From: Paraburkholderia aromaticivorans
GTDB taxonomy: Bacteria > Pseudomonadota > Gammaproteobacteria > Burkholderiales > Burkholderiaceae
Assembly: GCF_012689525.1 (NCBI RefSeq)
Contig: NZ_CP051516.1
Location: 4,030,001-4,094,000, forward strand
Direction: 5' to 3'
Length of the DNA stretch: 64,000 nt
Positions within the stretch are counted from its first letter, which is position 1; every line of letters begins with the position of its first letter. The position numbers and the translations under genes are program-made. The notes under the pieces are model-generated. The model was not told the DNA's origin. It saw only the letters and a program-made list of their open reading frames with translations, and made no database searches. Shown here piece after piece: positions 1 to 8,522 of this stretch.

Positions 1-217
1 CAGTAACCCTGATACCGGCCCGCTTGGCGCCATATTCTCGAATGACATCTAAAATGGTATTGCGCACGAACTTCAATTGCTCAGGCGTGTCCATCGCTTT
101 TGGAACGTTGATTCCTTCGATGTTGACGATTGCCGCTTCGTCCGTGTCGTACACAACAAAGGTGACCCGTTTCGGCGCTACGCGTATTCCGATTGTTCGC
201 ACTTCGCTCTCCGGCAT
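1..217 (-). CDS. Partial protein, N-terminal part, RNase H-like look
   Basis: A reading frame enters from the left edge on the minus strand, so only the first 72 or so residues are present and the stop lies outside the window. The peptide begins MPESEVRTIGIRVAPKRV and continues without a stop to position 1. It alternates short hydrophobic strands (TIGIRVAP, VTFVVYD) with a helix (EQLKFVRNTILDVIREYG) and a further strand (KRAGIRVT). That strand-strand-helix-strand pattern resembles RNase H/RuvC-like folds such as DUF3010, but this is inference from pattern only. The ATG at 217 has a weak ribosome site. A TTG at 260 in the same frame has a better GAGG seven bases upstream and could be the true start. 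Confidence 0.55.
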   Translation of the reverse strand, partial: MPESEVRTIGIRVAPKRVTFVVYDTDEAAIVNIEGINVPKAMDTPEQLKFVRNTILDVIREYGAKRAGIRVT

Positions 218-1645
218 GGCGCTAATCCGTGTTCGCGCCTCGCGCAGAACCGAGGGCGGCAAGCATATCCCTCGTCAGGGTGATATGGACGCGCAGTATA
301 GCTGAAGCCCTTGCACTCTCTCCGCTCACTGGAGCCGGCCGCACAATGTGCGCTAGCACGCGTCTCGTTTGGATAACGGCAGAAACGGTCCGCTACTTTA
401 GTAACTGTTCGCCGCTCCCCAAGCTGTTTAGTTGCGCCGCTCGCTTGCGGGTGGCCGTATTCGCGAATGCTCGATTGGCGAAAAGCTCAAGTACGCCGGA
501 ACAATCGATATATTCTCATTCACGCGGCGGTTCGCGGCGATGGTCCGCTCGGCTATCTATACTCTGTCAGAGGCCATGACGAATAGCATCGTCAGCATCG
601 GCCAAGGTGCGCCAACACCCAACGTATTTCGTATTGGGGGCGCGCCAACGCCCCCTTATCCACTTCGGTCCGTGACCGAGTTCGGCCTGCCAGCCGGATA
701 TGCTTTGTGGCGCGTGATGCTCGTAATGGAGCTCGTCACGTGCGAGGGGGAGGCGGCGGACTAATCCCAACTCTTCGGAGTTGGAGTAATCCCGTCGCCT
801 TATCCCATGCACTCGGCTCATTGCCGGTGAACAGGTGCGAACGCGAAACGGGCCCGGGTAGGAAATGCCCCGGATACCCTGTCTATTTGATAATCGAGTG
901 CGAGTCTCGACTAGGGAGGTGCGCGAAACGCGCGCAACCTATGCCGAACAGGATGGCTGCGAAATCTCACGTCGCGAGGCGTGTCTCGGCTGGATATTGC
1001 GAGTGCAATAGACCGGTCGGCCGACCCAATGGTGACCAGGAGTAGCTTCCTGGAGGCCTGCAGGCGGGCTGAGAGCTCAAACCTGTAAATGCGCCCTTCG
1101 GGGTGCTATTCGGAAAGTGCAAGTGCGCTATAGGGCCATCAGTGCCTGGACATGCTGGAAAATTTATACGCAAAACGACTCTAACTAGTAGGCAAGGTGC
1201 TTCTCCCGGTTCGACCTGCCGAAAGACGGTATTAGCCCGTGACATCGTTGTATAGATTGAGGCAAGCGCGGTCTGCATGAACGCAAGAATTTAGACTAAG
1301 TGGAGCAAAATGCACTCGGAAGCTCGCCATGCGGCACATGGCGGGGCGGGTCTAACGAACCCGATAACCTCGAGAGTGTATGAGCGTGTCGCTTCGACTA
1401 TGAAATCCGGGGTCAATCCTGGACGGAGTTGTGGCGACGACAAAGCAGAAAAGTGGAAACGAAGGGACGGCCACCGCGCTTGGCTGCGGGTGGCTCATAT
1501 GGCAGCGGTTTTGGCGAACCGCTGCATACGCTGGTGGCCTTGGCGGGTCAATGGCAAACGAGGTATAGCGCCGTGCGCGTACCTCTCAGCGATGTTATAG
1601 GCATTAAAGGAACCGGACGTCAGCCGGTATAAAAAAACGACATTC
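218..1645. other. Gene-free, hairpin-rich island DNA
   Basis: I see no convincing gene on either strand over about 1.4 kb. The open frames here have shuffled-looking composition, no recognisable motif and no good ribosome sites. The DNA holds several compact inverted repeats: a 7-bp stem at 634-653, a 7-bp stem closed by a UUCG tetraloop at 767-784, and a perfect 12-bp palindrome at 1015-1026. It could hold a replication origin for the neighbouring Rep protein, an RNA gene or decayed DNA. None of these can be settled from the sequence. Confidence 0.5.
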
Positions 1646-1676
1646 AAGCCCCTCTTCGTGAGGGGCTTCCTTTTTT
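1646..1676. terminator. Rho-independent terminator, possibly bidirectional
   Basis: A 9-bp GC-rich stem (AAGCCCCTC with GAGGGGCTT) has a five-base loop and is followed on the plus strand by six T. On the minus strand the same stem is followed, after eight bases, by seven T. It lies 32 bp past the stop of the replication gene, which it probably terminates. Confidence 0.75.
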
Positions 1677-1707
1677 CCTGGCGCCGCGCAGCATGCATTA
1701 TCACTTT

Positions 1708-3750
1708 TCAGTGCGACGATGTTCGCCCTTGAATCTTGGCCCGCGCCTTTGACACAGTACGGCGCGCATAAGAAGCCGCACCAGTCTTCCCTCGCACTGC
1801 CGCGCTACGCTCCAGTTTCGCCGTCGCTTCAGCAGCGGAGTTCCCAGCTTCCAAGTCCGACATTGTTCGTCGCCAGTCCTGCCCTGATGCGCTCGTATCC
1901 CTGCCTTCGCGGACGGACGTAGCAGTGAAACCGGCGGGTGTTCTGCGCTTCGAATCCCAAGAGGTCCCGCGCTCCAAATTCAGCACCGCGAGCGGGAGAG
2001 GACGCAAATTCGTACTTGTCCAAATGAGGTTGACCCAATTGTCGCGCTTTGGCTTCCGGTTTTTGAATCCGGCAAGGCGCCCAAAATGCTCCCCGCTAAC
2101 GGAAGCAGGGTCGCCCAGCACCCCGTTTCCGTCCACGAGACCGGCGAGACGCTTTTGTACCTGGCAACGCATATCCTCGTCCAAGTTTGAATCGACCTGC
2201 AAAAAAACATGACAACTCTTGAGAGACGTCTCGACAACGGCAGCGTTGTAGCTGGCTGCGATGCGGAGCGCAGTTTCGGGCCGGACGTCATCGAGAAATA
2301 CCACTGGCCAGGAATGACCTCGCGCGGCGCGAACGTAGATGTCTGCGACATTTCCAGCATTTTCATGGCGAAACCACGCCAGCAGTTCATCGACACTCGA
2401 ACCGTCGACGTTCAGGCGCGGTATGGCCTCCCCTGTCGAACGTCGGACCATAAAGTCAAACGTTCCTATGCCGGCTCGACGCAGCCAGTCAAGCTGCGCA
2501 TCGCATTGCTTCATCGGTTTCTGCGTCATTCCGCCGATTCTCTCCCCCACGGGGGGCGCGTGGTCAAATAGGTCCATTAGACTGCGCCCCGCAGTTAGCG
2601 AATCGATGCCGCCGTCGGTGGCTTCCTGACTAGCAATAGAGAATGCATTTTTAATTGAACCCTCTCTAATGGCACAGTTGATAGAGGCGGCTGCGCTTCC
2701 CTCGTTTTTCTTTGAAATTCCCAGGTTTTCTAGCACGGCAGAATTCGATAGTTCGCAAAGCGTCGACGATGGTTCGTCAAACGTTGACGTTCGTTCTTTC
2801 TGTGCGCCCGATAGTTCGAGCGGTGCTGCAGGCACCCGTCTCGTAGTCGATGAATTCGTGCCGCCATGCGCGCCGACGACCGTTTGCCTCGATACCCAAA
2901 CTCGAGTGTCATCAAGTTCGCAACGCCACCCCGCCAACCTGCCGATAGCCCAAAGTGCGTCCTTGACCGCCGCTCGGCGGCCGCGTGCAATGCCACCTTT
3001 CGGCCCTTCTCCATAAATCCGCTCAACCAATCGGTCGATAAGAAACGCGCGACGCTCGATGCTCCTAACCCCGGTAGAGAGATAGACATGCAGAGCCTTC
3101 GCTGTGTCCGATGGCAGTTGCCGGCGCTCAGCTAGCGAGATATACGCATACGGACCGCCAAATAGCGTTTGGTGGAACCTAGCGTTCAACGCGATGACCA
3201 CGCGGTGCCTGTCCGGCGTCTGATAGGCCAGCAGGCGCGTCGATTCGATGCATTCGTCTTGAGTCTCGAAAACCCACATATCGGACAGTTGCGTCAAATT
3301 CTCGCTTATCAATTTTTTAGTCTTGCCGCTAGCTTGGGCGTATCCATGCGCAAGTGCCAAATCGGTCCAGTCAATTTCGACAACCGAGAATGGCGCGGTT
3401 GCCCAAGGTCCAGTGGCCTTTAGTTCCTGACCGATTGACCATCGGTCCCCTTTGCTGCTACTCACCATGATTCCTTGCATCCGCGCGAGAGCCAAGGTAG
3501 TCAGCAACGTTGTTTGTGTCTGCACGCTCTGAACCGCTCGCGTGATTGTCAGAATTCGCTCGTCGGCACCGAAACGCCGGCTCAGTTCGAGCGGGGCACG
3601 TGCCCCGCCCTTCGGGACCGGCCGAAATACAGGCATGCTGGCCAACACCGGGTCATACATCGCAAATACCGCCGGCGACCGCAGCTGTACGTCGGATGTC
3701 GCGTTCGCCAACGACTGCGGCTGGGCGGTTTCGGGACTGACTAACTCCAT
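1708..3750 (-). CDS. Replication protein: RepC-like initiator fused to RepB'-like primase
   Basis: This 680-residue protein appears to combine two plasmid replication functions. Residues about 45-290 resemble the IncQ (RSF1010) RepC initiator, with the shared stretch around VVIALNARF and GGPYAYISLAE (184-208) followed by the TAKALHVYL helix. Residues about 410-600 resemble the RSF1010 RepB' primase: FLDD at 485-488 matches the acidic active-site pair, VVET at 505-508 follows, and HFGRLAGFKNRK at 555-566 is nearly the same as in RepB'. The last 50 residues, including RRTVSKA, also follow RepB'. A low-complexity linker (290-410) joins the parts. The start is set by GGAG six bases before the ATG at 3750. 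In IncQ plasmids RepC, the RepA helicase and RepB' are separate proteins; no helicase is visible in this window. Family assignment is from memory of the RSF1010 sequences; the fusion itself is directly visible as one uninterrupted frame. Confidence 0.8.
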   Translation of the reverse strand: MELVSPETAQPQSLANATSDVQLRSPAVFAMYDPVLASMPVFRPVPKGGARAPLELSRRFGADERILTITRAVQSVQTQTTLLTTLALARMQGIMVSSSKGDRWSIGQELKATGPWATAPFSVVEIDWTDLALAHGYAQASGKTKKLISENLTQLSDMWVFETQDECIESTRLLAYQTPDRHRVVIALNARFHQTLFGGPYAYISLAERRQLPSDTAKALHVYLSTGVRSIERRAFLIDRLVERIYGEGPKGGIARGRRAAVKDALWAIGRLAGWRCELDDTRVWVSRQTVVGAHGGTNSSTTRRVPAAPLELSGAQKERTSTFDEPSSTLCELSNSAVLENLGISKKNEGSAAASINCAIREGSIKNAFSIASQEATDGGIDSLTAGRSLMDLFDHAPPVGERIGGMTQKPMKQCDAQLDWLRRAGIGTFDFMVRRSTGEAIPRLNVDGSSVDELLAWFRHENAGNVADIYVRAARGHSWPVVFLDDVRPETALRIAASYNAAVVETSLKSCHVFLQVDSNLDEDMRCQVQKRLAGLVDGNGVLGDPASVSGEHFGRLAGFKNRKPKRDNWVNLIWTSTNLRPLPLAVLNLERGTSWDSKRRTPAGFTATSVREGRDTSASGQDWRRTMSDLEAGNSAAEATAKLERSAAVRGKTGAASYARRTVSKARAKIQGRTSSH

Positions 3751-4014
3751 CTGCTACTCCATGTGATTGTCATTTGAAACACGCGCCATCGGTGAACTGA
3801 TACCGCGTGGGCAGACCTTGCACATATGAGTAGCGAGAGATGTTTAGCCGTCTAACCGACGGGATTTACGCCAGTTAAGCGCGCTCGAATGAATGCAGCA
3901 ACTAGCTGACAATCAGCTCCGCAATTTTGTCAGACCGGAAACGCAAACACATCGGCATTGTTCCAACCGCCCGTTGCGCACGGTCGGAAAAGATATCCGC
4001 AATGGCCATCTCCT

Positions 4015-4052
4015 GCAGGAGACACCACCCACCGCGTCGAGCAGGAGACACC
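4015..4052. repeat. Direct repeat, 12 bp twice, 26 bp apart
   Basis: GCAGGAGACACC occurs at 4015-4026 and again at 4041-4052. Two copies about two and a half helical turns apart could be a protein-binding pair upstream of rep, or chance. Confidence 0.5.
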
Positions 4053-4132
4053 CTCGTGGCGGAGATTTCTGACCTCACGCTCCTTCAGGTTTCGAATGAA
4101 ATCGACTGGCTGAGTTAGTACAGAGAGTTTTT

Positions 4133-4327
4133 TCAATTCGCCTCTCCTCGGAAGTCCGGGTTGCCATAACGGGTCCATTCGGTCGCCTTTCCAGGCTCTG
4201 TGGACTGAATCCATCTTTCAAGAGACCTTATTGCCCAATCAATTGATTCGTTTATGCATGTAGCACGTAAAGCCGACAGCCGTAGACTATTCAGCGTCTT
4301 GATGTAAAGCCCGTTAATTTCTGTCAC
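4133..4327 (-). CDS. Doubtful small hypothetical protein
   Basis: A 64-residue frame with a GTG start has a balanced, protein-like composition (for example INESIDWAIRSLERWIQSTE as a likely amphipathic helix), unlike the arginine- and serine-heavy shadow frames around it. A weak purine-rich GAGAAAA precedes the start. It is not recognised and may not be expressed. Confidence 0.3.
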   Translation of the reverse strand: MTEINGLYIKTLNSLRLSALRATCINESIDWAIRSLERWIQSTEPGKATEWTRYGNPDFRGEAN

Positions 4328-4865
4328 GTAGTTTTCTCACAAGGTTTGACGACGGTTCTTAGCGCACCACGCAGCAACCAGCGGCTCGCTCGAACATCGA
4401 AAGTCCGGACTCGCAGTAGTTAAGAGTCTGGCGGCACGGCCGACGAGGCGCTAAGGGCGTGAAGGAGACAATAGCGAATCGTTACGTGAGTCAAACCTAA
4501 TGAAATTCGTGCCTTGAACGATGCGGCCAAGCACACTCCGGCAAAAGCTCGAGACAGAAAATATTTGCGATATCAAGCAGATAGAAGGCCGAAGACGCAG
4601 ATTGGGGGGGTCACCCGACCGCCGCTGACGTGGTCAATGCGCTACTCGCTAGAAACCGAAATTCCTCTGTTGGGCAACAACCGAGTGTCGAGTAGGAACA
4701 TCGATTAGTAGTCGAGGGAGCAAGTTTTGGCGCCATGCAAACTTCGATGAGTGGCGCGGTTCGGCACGCCTGCCCAGAGTCCGGTAGCTGTACCCGCTCA
4801 GCGACGCTCGCCTGAAAGTTGTCTCGTCCCCGGTAGAGCATCGTCCTTAGACCGTCGCCGATGAC

Positions 4866-5168
4866 TTATTTACGCGGCCGCGCCTTCCGGTCATGTGCCA
4901 GCGACACTCCTTCGTTTGATTGGCTCTGCGCATCACTGCGGGGCAACAGCAGTAGGTGCACATCCAGATTTAACGCCTCGGCGAGCCGGACGATGTTATC
5001 TAGCGAGACGTTCGTCACCGTGCGCTCGACCTGACTGACGTAAGTGCGATGCAATCCAGCCAAGTCCGCCAGCGCTTCCTGGGAAAGTTTTTGACGCTGC
5101 CGCTGCTCACGTATGTTCGCTGCCAAGCGCTGGCGGATGTGGGCGGCCGTGCTCGGAGTAGTTGCCAT
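4866..5168 (-). CDS. XRE-family helix-turn-helix regulator
   Basis: A 100-residue regulator whose HTH_3/XRE domain occupies about residues 10-72: RLAANIREQRQRQKLSQEAL, then LADLAGLHRTYVSQVER as the recognition helix region, then LDNIVRLAEALNLDVHLLL. The short tail is charged. Such proteins act as dimers that repress their own and a divergent promoter, and some are control proteins of restriction systems. I chose the ATG at 5168. A TTG at 5213 extends the frame by 15 residues but would place the first of the 15-bp repeats inside the gene. It is transcribed away from the lipoprotein gene at 5322, so the repeats at 5197-5256 are its likely operator. Confidence 0.85.
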   Translation of the reverse strand: MATTPSTAAHIRQRLAANIREQRQRQKLSQEALADLAGLHRTYVSQVERTVTNVSLDNIVRLAEALNLDVHLLLLPRSDAQSQSNEGVSLAHDRKARPRK

Positions 5169-5196
5169 AGTGCGGCAAGCATCCGTAGTTGACGCG

Positions 5197-5256
5197 TAAG
5201 CGTCTACAGCCAATTAATCGACAGCTTTTACATCTACATACTTTACGTCTACAATT
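5197..5256. repeat. Four 15-bp iterated repeats in a divergent promoter region
   Basis: Four tandem 15-bp units start at 5197, 5212, 5227 and 5242. The third and fourth begin TTTACRTCTACA. The first has TAAGCGTCTACA and the second AATTAATCGACA. The core TCKACA is kept in all four at exact 15-bp spacing. They lie 29-88 bp before the XRE gene start and 66-125 bp before the lipoprotein start. They could be an XRE operator array or replication iterons for the nearby Rep protein. Confidence 0.65.
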
Positions 5257-5321
5257 GTCGACGGTTTTCGGGTGTCCGCGTTCGGCGGAAGGCCAACTAC
5301 ACAACTAAAATAAAACTACAT

Positions 5322-6377
5322 ATGCCAGCGTCAATTCGTGCATGGTTCGCTGTTCGCGCAACAATCGTGGCAGCAATGGGCTCCCTAGTCTTCGCCGGTT
5401 GCGCGAGCGTGAGTGTCACCGACTCAATTCCTGTCGGTACATCGGGCAAGGCGCAGAAATTTCGCGCCGTCGCGTATGAACCATCCGACGTTGGCACCTA
5501 TGTATTGCTCGAACAGCAGGCTACCGGCGACTGGACGAAGGTGGATGAATATACCGACAGGCTGTATCCGCAAAACAGCCACCAAGAGGTCTTGTTCCTC
5601 GCCTCCGAAGCGGGGCCGGGCAGTCCAGTACAAATATCGGGAGGATTTCCTCGCGTTAGGGATTATCACGTCGCGGGAGTGCGCGGCGGATTCGACAGCA
5701 GCGGCACTGGCTCATGCAATCCCGCTTGGAGAGGTGACATCCGGGTCACTAATGGCTGCGCTAGTCGGATAGTCAAGCCGCGTCATGGGGAAATCGCGGA
5801 CGGCGTAACCGATGCAATTACACTCGGTGCAGCCTCAAAAACGGGACCTAATGGGCTTGAGCGTTATGAAATCGACCCGAATGCCATTCGCGAAATCGTT
5901 CTACATTCCGATTTATTTACTTCGCCTCGGAATTACCAGTCGTTCCAGAAAATCCGCGCCGAACGAGAGTATGAAGTGCGCTGGGCCAAGTGCACGAGCA
6001 GTCCGAGTATCACGTGCTACTACGAGTTTGCATTGGCCTATGGCGGCCTCGGCTCATTTGGTACGTACGACCCCATGGGCTATGCGGCCAAAGCTCGCGA
6101 ATTTGTGCTCTCTCGCACGAGGACAAACACCGCGCGCATCGAGCAGCAAGCAAACACTCTCCGCAGGTCCCTCCGCAGCGGCTCAGAGACAAATTTCGGA
6201 CGGGTTCTCGAGGTACGTGGAACGTCGGTGAAAGTCGCTGTCGCTGTCCAAGGGTTCGGCAACGAGCAGTGGGTACCCATCGAATACATCTACCCGGCTG
6301 GCGTGGCGTCCGCAGCATTCTACAACGGAGAAGCACAAAGACCGACGCTCGACCAACGTCTCGTGCTGGGCGAATAA
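5322..6377 (+). CDS. Hypothetical lipoprotein
   Basis: A 351-residue protein with a lipoprotein signal peptide: a basic start, a hydrophobic core (ATIVAAMGSLVF) and the lipobox VFAGC ending at Cys27, so it is expected to be lipid-anchored and exported. The mature part has four further cysteines that could form disulphides (around CNPAWRGDIRVTNGC and CTSSPSITCYY). I do not recognise a family. It starts 65 bp after the 15-bp repeat array and diverges from the XRE gene, so that regulator may control it. No clear ribosome site precedes the ATG; the leader is A-rich. The next gene downstream is also a lipoprotein, 155 bp away, suggesting the two act together in the envelope. Confidence 0.8.
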   Translation: MPASIRAWFAVRATIVAAMGSLVFAGCASVSVTDSIPVGTSGKAQKFRAVAYEPSDVGTYVLLEQQATGDWTKVDEYTDRLYPQNSHQEVLFLASEAGPGSPVQISGGFPRVRDYHVAGVRGGFDSSGTGSCNPAWRGDIRVTNGCASRIVKPRHGEIADGVTDAITLGAASKTGPNGLERYEIDPNAIREIVLHSDLFTSPRNYQSFQKIRAEREYEVRWAKCTSSPSITCYYEFALAYGGLGSFGTYDPMGYAAKAREFVLSRTRTNTARIEQQANTLRRSLRSGSETNFGRVLEVRGTSVKVAVAVQGFGNEQWVPIEYIYPAGVASAAFYNGEAQRPTLDQRLVLGE

Positions 6378-6532
6378 TCAAAGTGGTCGGGCCGCCAAGG
6401 AGCAGTTGACACTACTTCGCAGCCATTTTCCCGCGACGGCCCGTGTGAGCGCGCATAGCTTATCAGGATACCTACCTCCTTAATTCGTGCAGGTGAATGA
6501 CGTTACTTTTCGTCCCGTTCTAAAAACTTTCT

Positions 6533-7789
6533 ATGACTATCGTCGATAAAATACCGGCTGCCATCCACGGGGGCGAACATTCCGCGTTCAGCAGGGTCAA
6601 ACTCGCTGCTATTGTCACTACGCTGGCGATTCTGGCCGGCTGCTCGACAACGTACACAGTTGATGACGGTCGAAAGGTGGACGATACCCTGCTTGCGCAA
6701 ATCCGCACATATGGCGAGGGGACGCGAGCGCTACGTCCGGCTATTGTGAAATCCGCCGAACTCCACGACAAGAATTGCTCAACCCAGTGGGAACTCCCAT
6801 TTGCATTCGGAACCTCTGACGGGCAATCGGCAGAAGCCAAGATTGCATGGGTTCGCGGCATGGGCGTCGACGAGCACCTACGTATTACCGCGACTTCTCC
6901 GGGCCTCGCTGCGGCGCCCGGAGACATCGTGGCCGAACTAAACGGCTATCGAAGCAATAACGCCCGAAAAATGGTTGCAAGGCTGGCCGACCTGACCAAC
7001 AAGGGGGCGCCGTTCGACATGACTCTCGATAGCGGCGTCGTCGTAAATGTTACCCCGCTACGAATATGCCGTGGTCGCGTCTCCTTCGCCATTCCTGGCA
7101 AATACGCCAACGCCCATGTCTACCATTGGGAAGCATCCGCGCACCCGGAGGAAATCGCTCGCATTGGGCTCACACCGGCTGAGGCAGAATGGGTGGTGCT
7201 GTGGACGCAAGGCCTTTCGGAGCAAGGCGGCACGCGAATGAAAAGCTACTCCTATTCAATTTTTGCCGCGAAAGCTATCGTGAATCAAGCCATCAGCGTT
7301 GCAACGTTCGGAGTGGGTCCGTCGGTTGCCACTGCTTCGACCAGCGCCGTCGCGGTAACCGGTGCCGCCGTAAGGTCTGCTGCTACTCAAATGGTCGAGG
7401 AGCGAGCAGCCAAAACTGCTGCTCAAGCGACCGTGGCGGCAGCAGCCAGCAAGGCGAAGCTCTGGGGGCTCGACTGGGCCGCTTCAACGGCATTTGACGA
7501 AGCTGATAGGTGGGCATTCGAAAGAATGGCTTTACTCGGCATGGACCCGCGCACGGGTCTTGAACTTCAGACGCGACTCGCGCAGGCTGGTGCCGTGAAT
7601 AACGCGCTGCTGTTCGATGACGCGCGCCTACAGCAAATGAACGCACTCATCGCGGCAATGCCAAACGCGGCTTATTCAGGCACTATCGCTTCCAACGTAC
7701 AGGCTCCTTCGATTGAATTACGCCAAAATCGTGAAGCGCAGAACCGGCAGGATGGTCCGGACAACGCGCCATCAGGCACGAGCCCATAA
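6533..7789 (+). CDS. Lipoprotein resembling an M48 peptidase without its zinc motif
   Basis: A 418-residue protein with a lipoprotein signal ending in LAGC at residues 34-37. Residues about 112-175 look like a PDZ-like segment (LRITATSPGLAAAPGDIVAELNG). Next comes a stretch laid out like M48 peptidases (TPLRIC...ANAHVY). Where these enzymes carry HExxH there is instead AEWVVLWTQGLS (residues 218-229), with Thr, Gln and Ser in place of the His, Glu and His. The later M48-like block AFDEADRWAFERMALLGMDP (320-339) is kept. Between the two lies an alanine-rich, membrane-like segment (about 245-305). I infer a catalytically dead member of the family, perhaps a chaperone-like or binding lipoprotein. 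This relation is a visual alignment and needs a profile search. No strong ribosome site is visible. Confidence 0.7.
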   Translation: MTIVDKIPAAIHGGEHSAFSRVKLAAIVTTLAILAGCSTTYTVDDGRKVDDTLLAQIRTYGEGTRALRPAIVKSAELHDKNCSTQWELPFAFGTSDGQSAEAKIAWVRGMGVDEHLRITATSPGLAAAPGDIVAELNGYRSNNARKMVARLADLTNKGAPFDMTLDSGVVVNVTPLRICRGRVSFAIPGKYANAHVYHWEASAHPEEIARIGLTPAEAEWVVLWTQGLSEQGGTRMKSYSYSIFAAKAIVNQAISVATFGVGPSVATASTSAVAVTGAAVRSAATQMVEERAAKTAAQATVAAAASKAKLWGLDWAASTAFDEADRWAFERMALLGMDPRTGLELQTRLAQAGAVNNALLFDDARLQQMNALIAAMPNAAYSGTIASNVQAPSIELRQNREAQNRQDGPDNAPSGTSP

Positions 7790-7914
7790 ACTGCATTAGC
7801 TTTTCCGAAGTAAGCTTCGAATTCCAGCAAGCAAGAAGTCCGACACCGGGAGACTGTTCAGCGAAATGAAGTCGGTGGTCCGCGCGGTCGGCTTCTGCGG
7901 CAACAGCGAAAGCA

Positions 7915-8280
7915 TCAGTCGAACGACGACAGGAAGCTGCCAGACATATTTCCGTCGCAATCCACGCCGTTGCAAGTTATGTTGCCAGTCGTCGGATGCA
8001 CCCCGAACGACGATGGGGTCGTTGGCGTTGCAAATAAATCCATCTCATCCGAACAGGAGTCGCCTGCTGACACGCTCGTGCCATTGACCGCTGCGCAACA
8101 CATAACGAACCAAACAAAACCTAAGCAACACCAGAAATACCCCTGCCACTCGACCAAGCCGGCATACCACGTCCTCGGCTCTGAGGGGTGGTTGTTGAGC
8201 CAAACAAGGAGTAGCGTCACGACTCCACCGACCAAAGCGGCCGCAACGTTAACCCGAAGAAAAATTCCTAGCGCACGCAT
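7915..8280 (-). CDS. Small two-helix membrane protein, unknown
   Basis: A 121-residue protein. The start at 8280 is chosen because GGAGG lies six bases upstream; a longer frame exists but lacks support. Two hydrophobic segments are visible: residues about 4-29 (FLRVNVAAALVGGVVTLLLV) and about 45-65 (YFWCCLGFVWFVMCCAAV). The C-terminal 50 residues are polar with three cysteines (SCSDEM, ITCNGVDC) and would sit on one side of the membrane. It converges with the upstream lipoprotein gene. No family is recognised. Confidence 0.6.
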   Translation of the reverse strand: MRALGIFLRVNVAAALVGGVVTLLLVWLNNHPSEPRTWYAGLVEWQGYFWCCLGFVWFVMCCAAVNGTSVSAGDSCSDEMDLFATPTTPSSFGVHPTTGNITCNGVDCDGNMSGSFLSSFD

Positions 8281-8407
8281 AACGACCTCCTCACATGATG
8301 TTTTCAGGTCGACTATATATATGTTAAGTACTGCAGTAAATATCTGCGCTTCCTCAGTCGCTTGAGGCTGCAATAAGCGATTTCGTAAGCGCAACTGCAA
8401 TTGCCAT

Positions 8408-8434
8408 AAAAAAACCCTCCGTTTAAGCGGAGGG
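8408..8434 (-). terminator. Rho-independent terminator
   Basis: Read on the minus strand, a 7-bp stem (CCCTCCG with CGGAGGG) is followed by seven T. It lies about 90 bp after the small gene at 8523-8726 and should end that transcript. Confidence 0.8.
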
Positions 8435-8522
8435 CAATCATGGGCGCATGGACCGCCCGGCATTTTATGGTTGTCTTGTCGTGTCCTGCTGCCGCCGACA
8501 ACCTATGAATGTGACCTACGGT

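Larger units (their letters stand above)
3751..4865. other. Mostly non-coding DNA upstream of the replication gene
   Basis: This 1.1-kb stretch between the rep gene and the XRE regulator holds at most one doubtful small gene (4133-4327, listed separately). It contains a 6-bp inverted repeat with a three-base loop at 3904-3918 and a 12-base direct repeat at 4015 and 4041. Its position upstream of a plasmid-type initiator gene makes it a candidate for an origin or a rep control region, but I see no clear iteron array here. Confidence 0.4.

Noticed and set aside
634..653. GC-rich 7-bp hairpin as a terminator
   Set aside because: No T run on either strand and no gene upstream that it could end.
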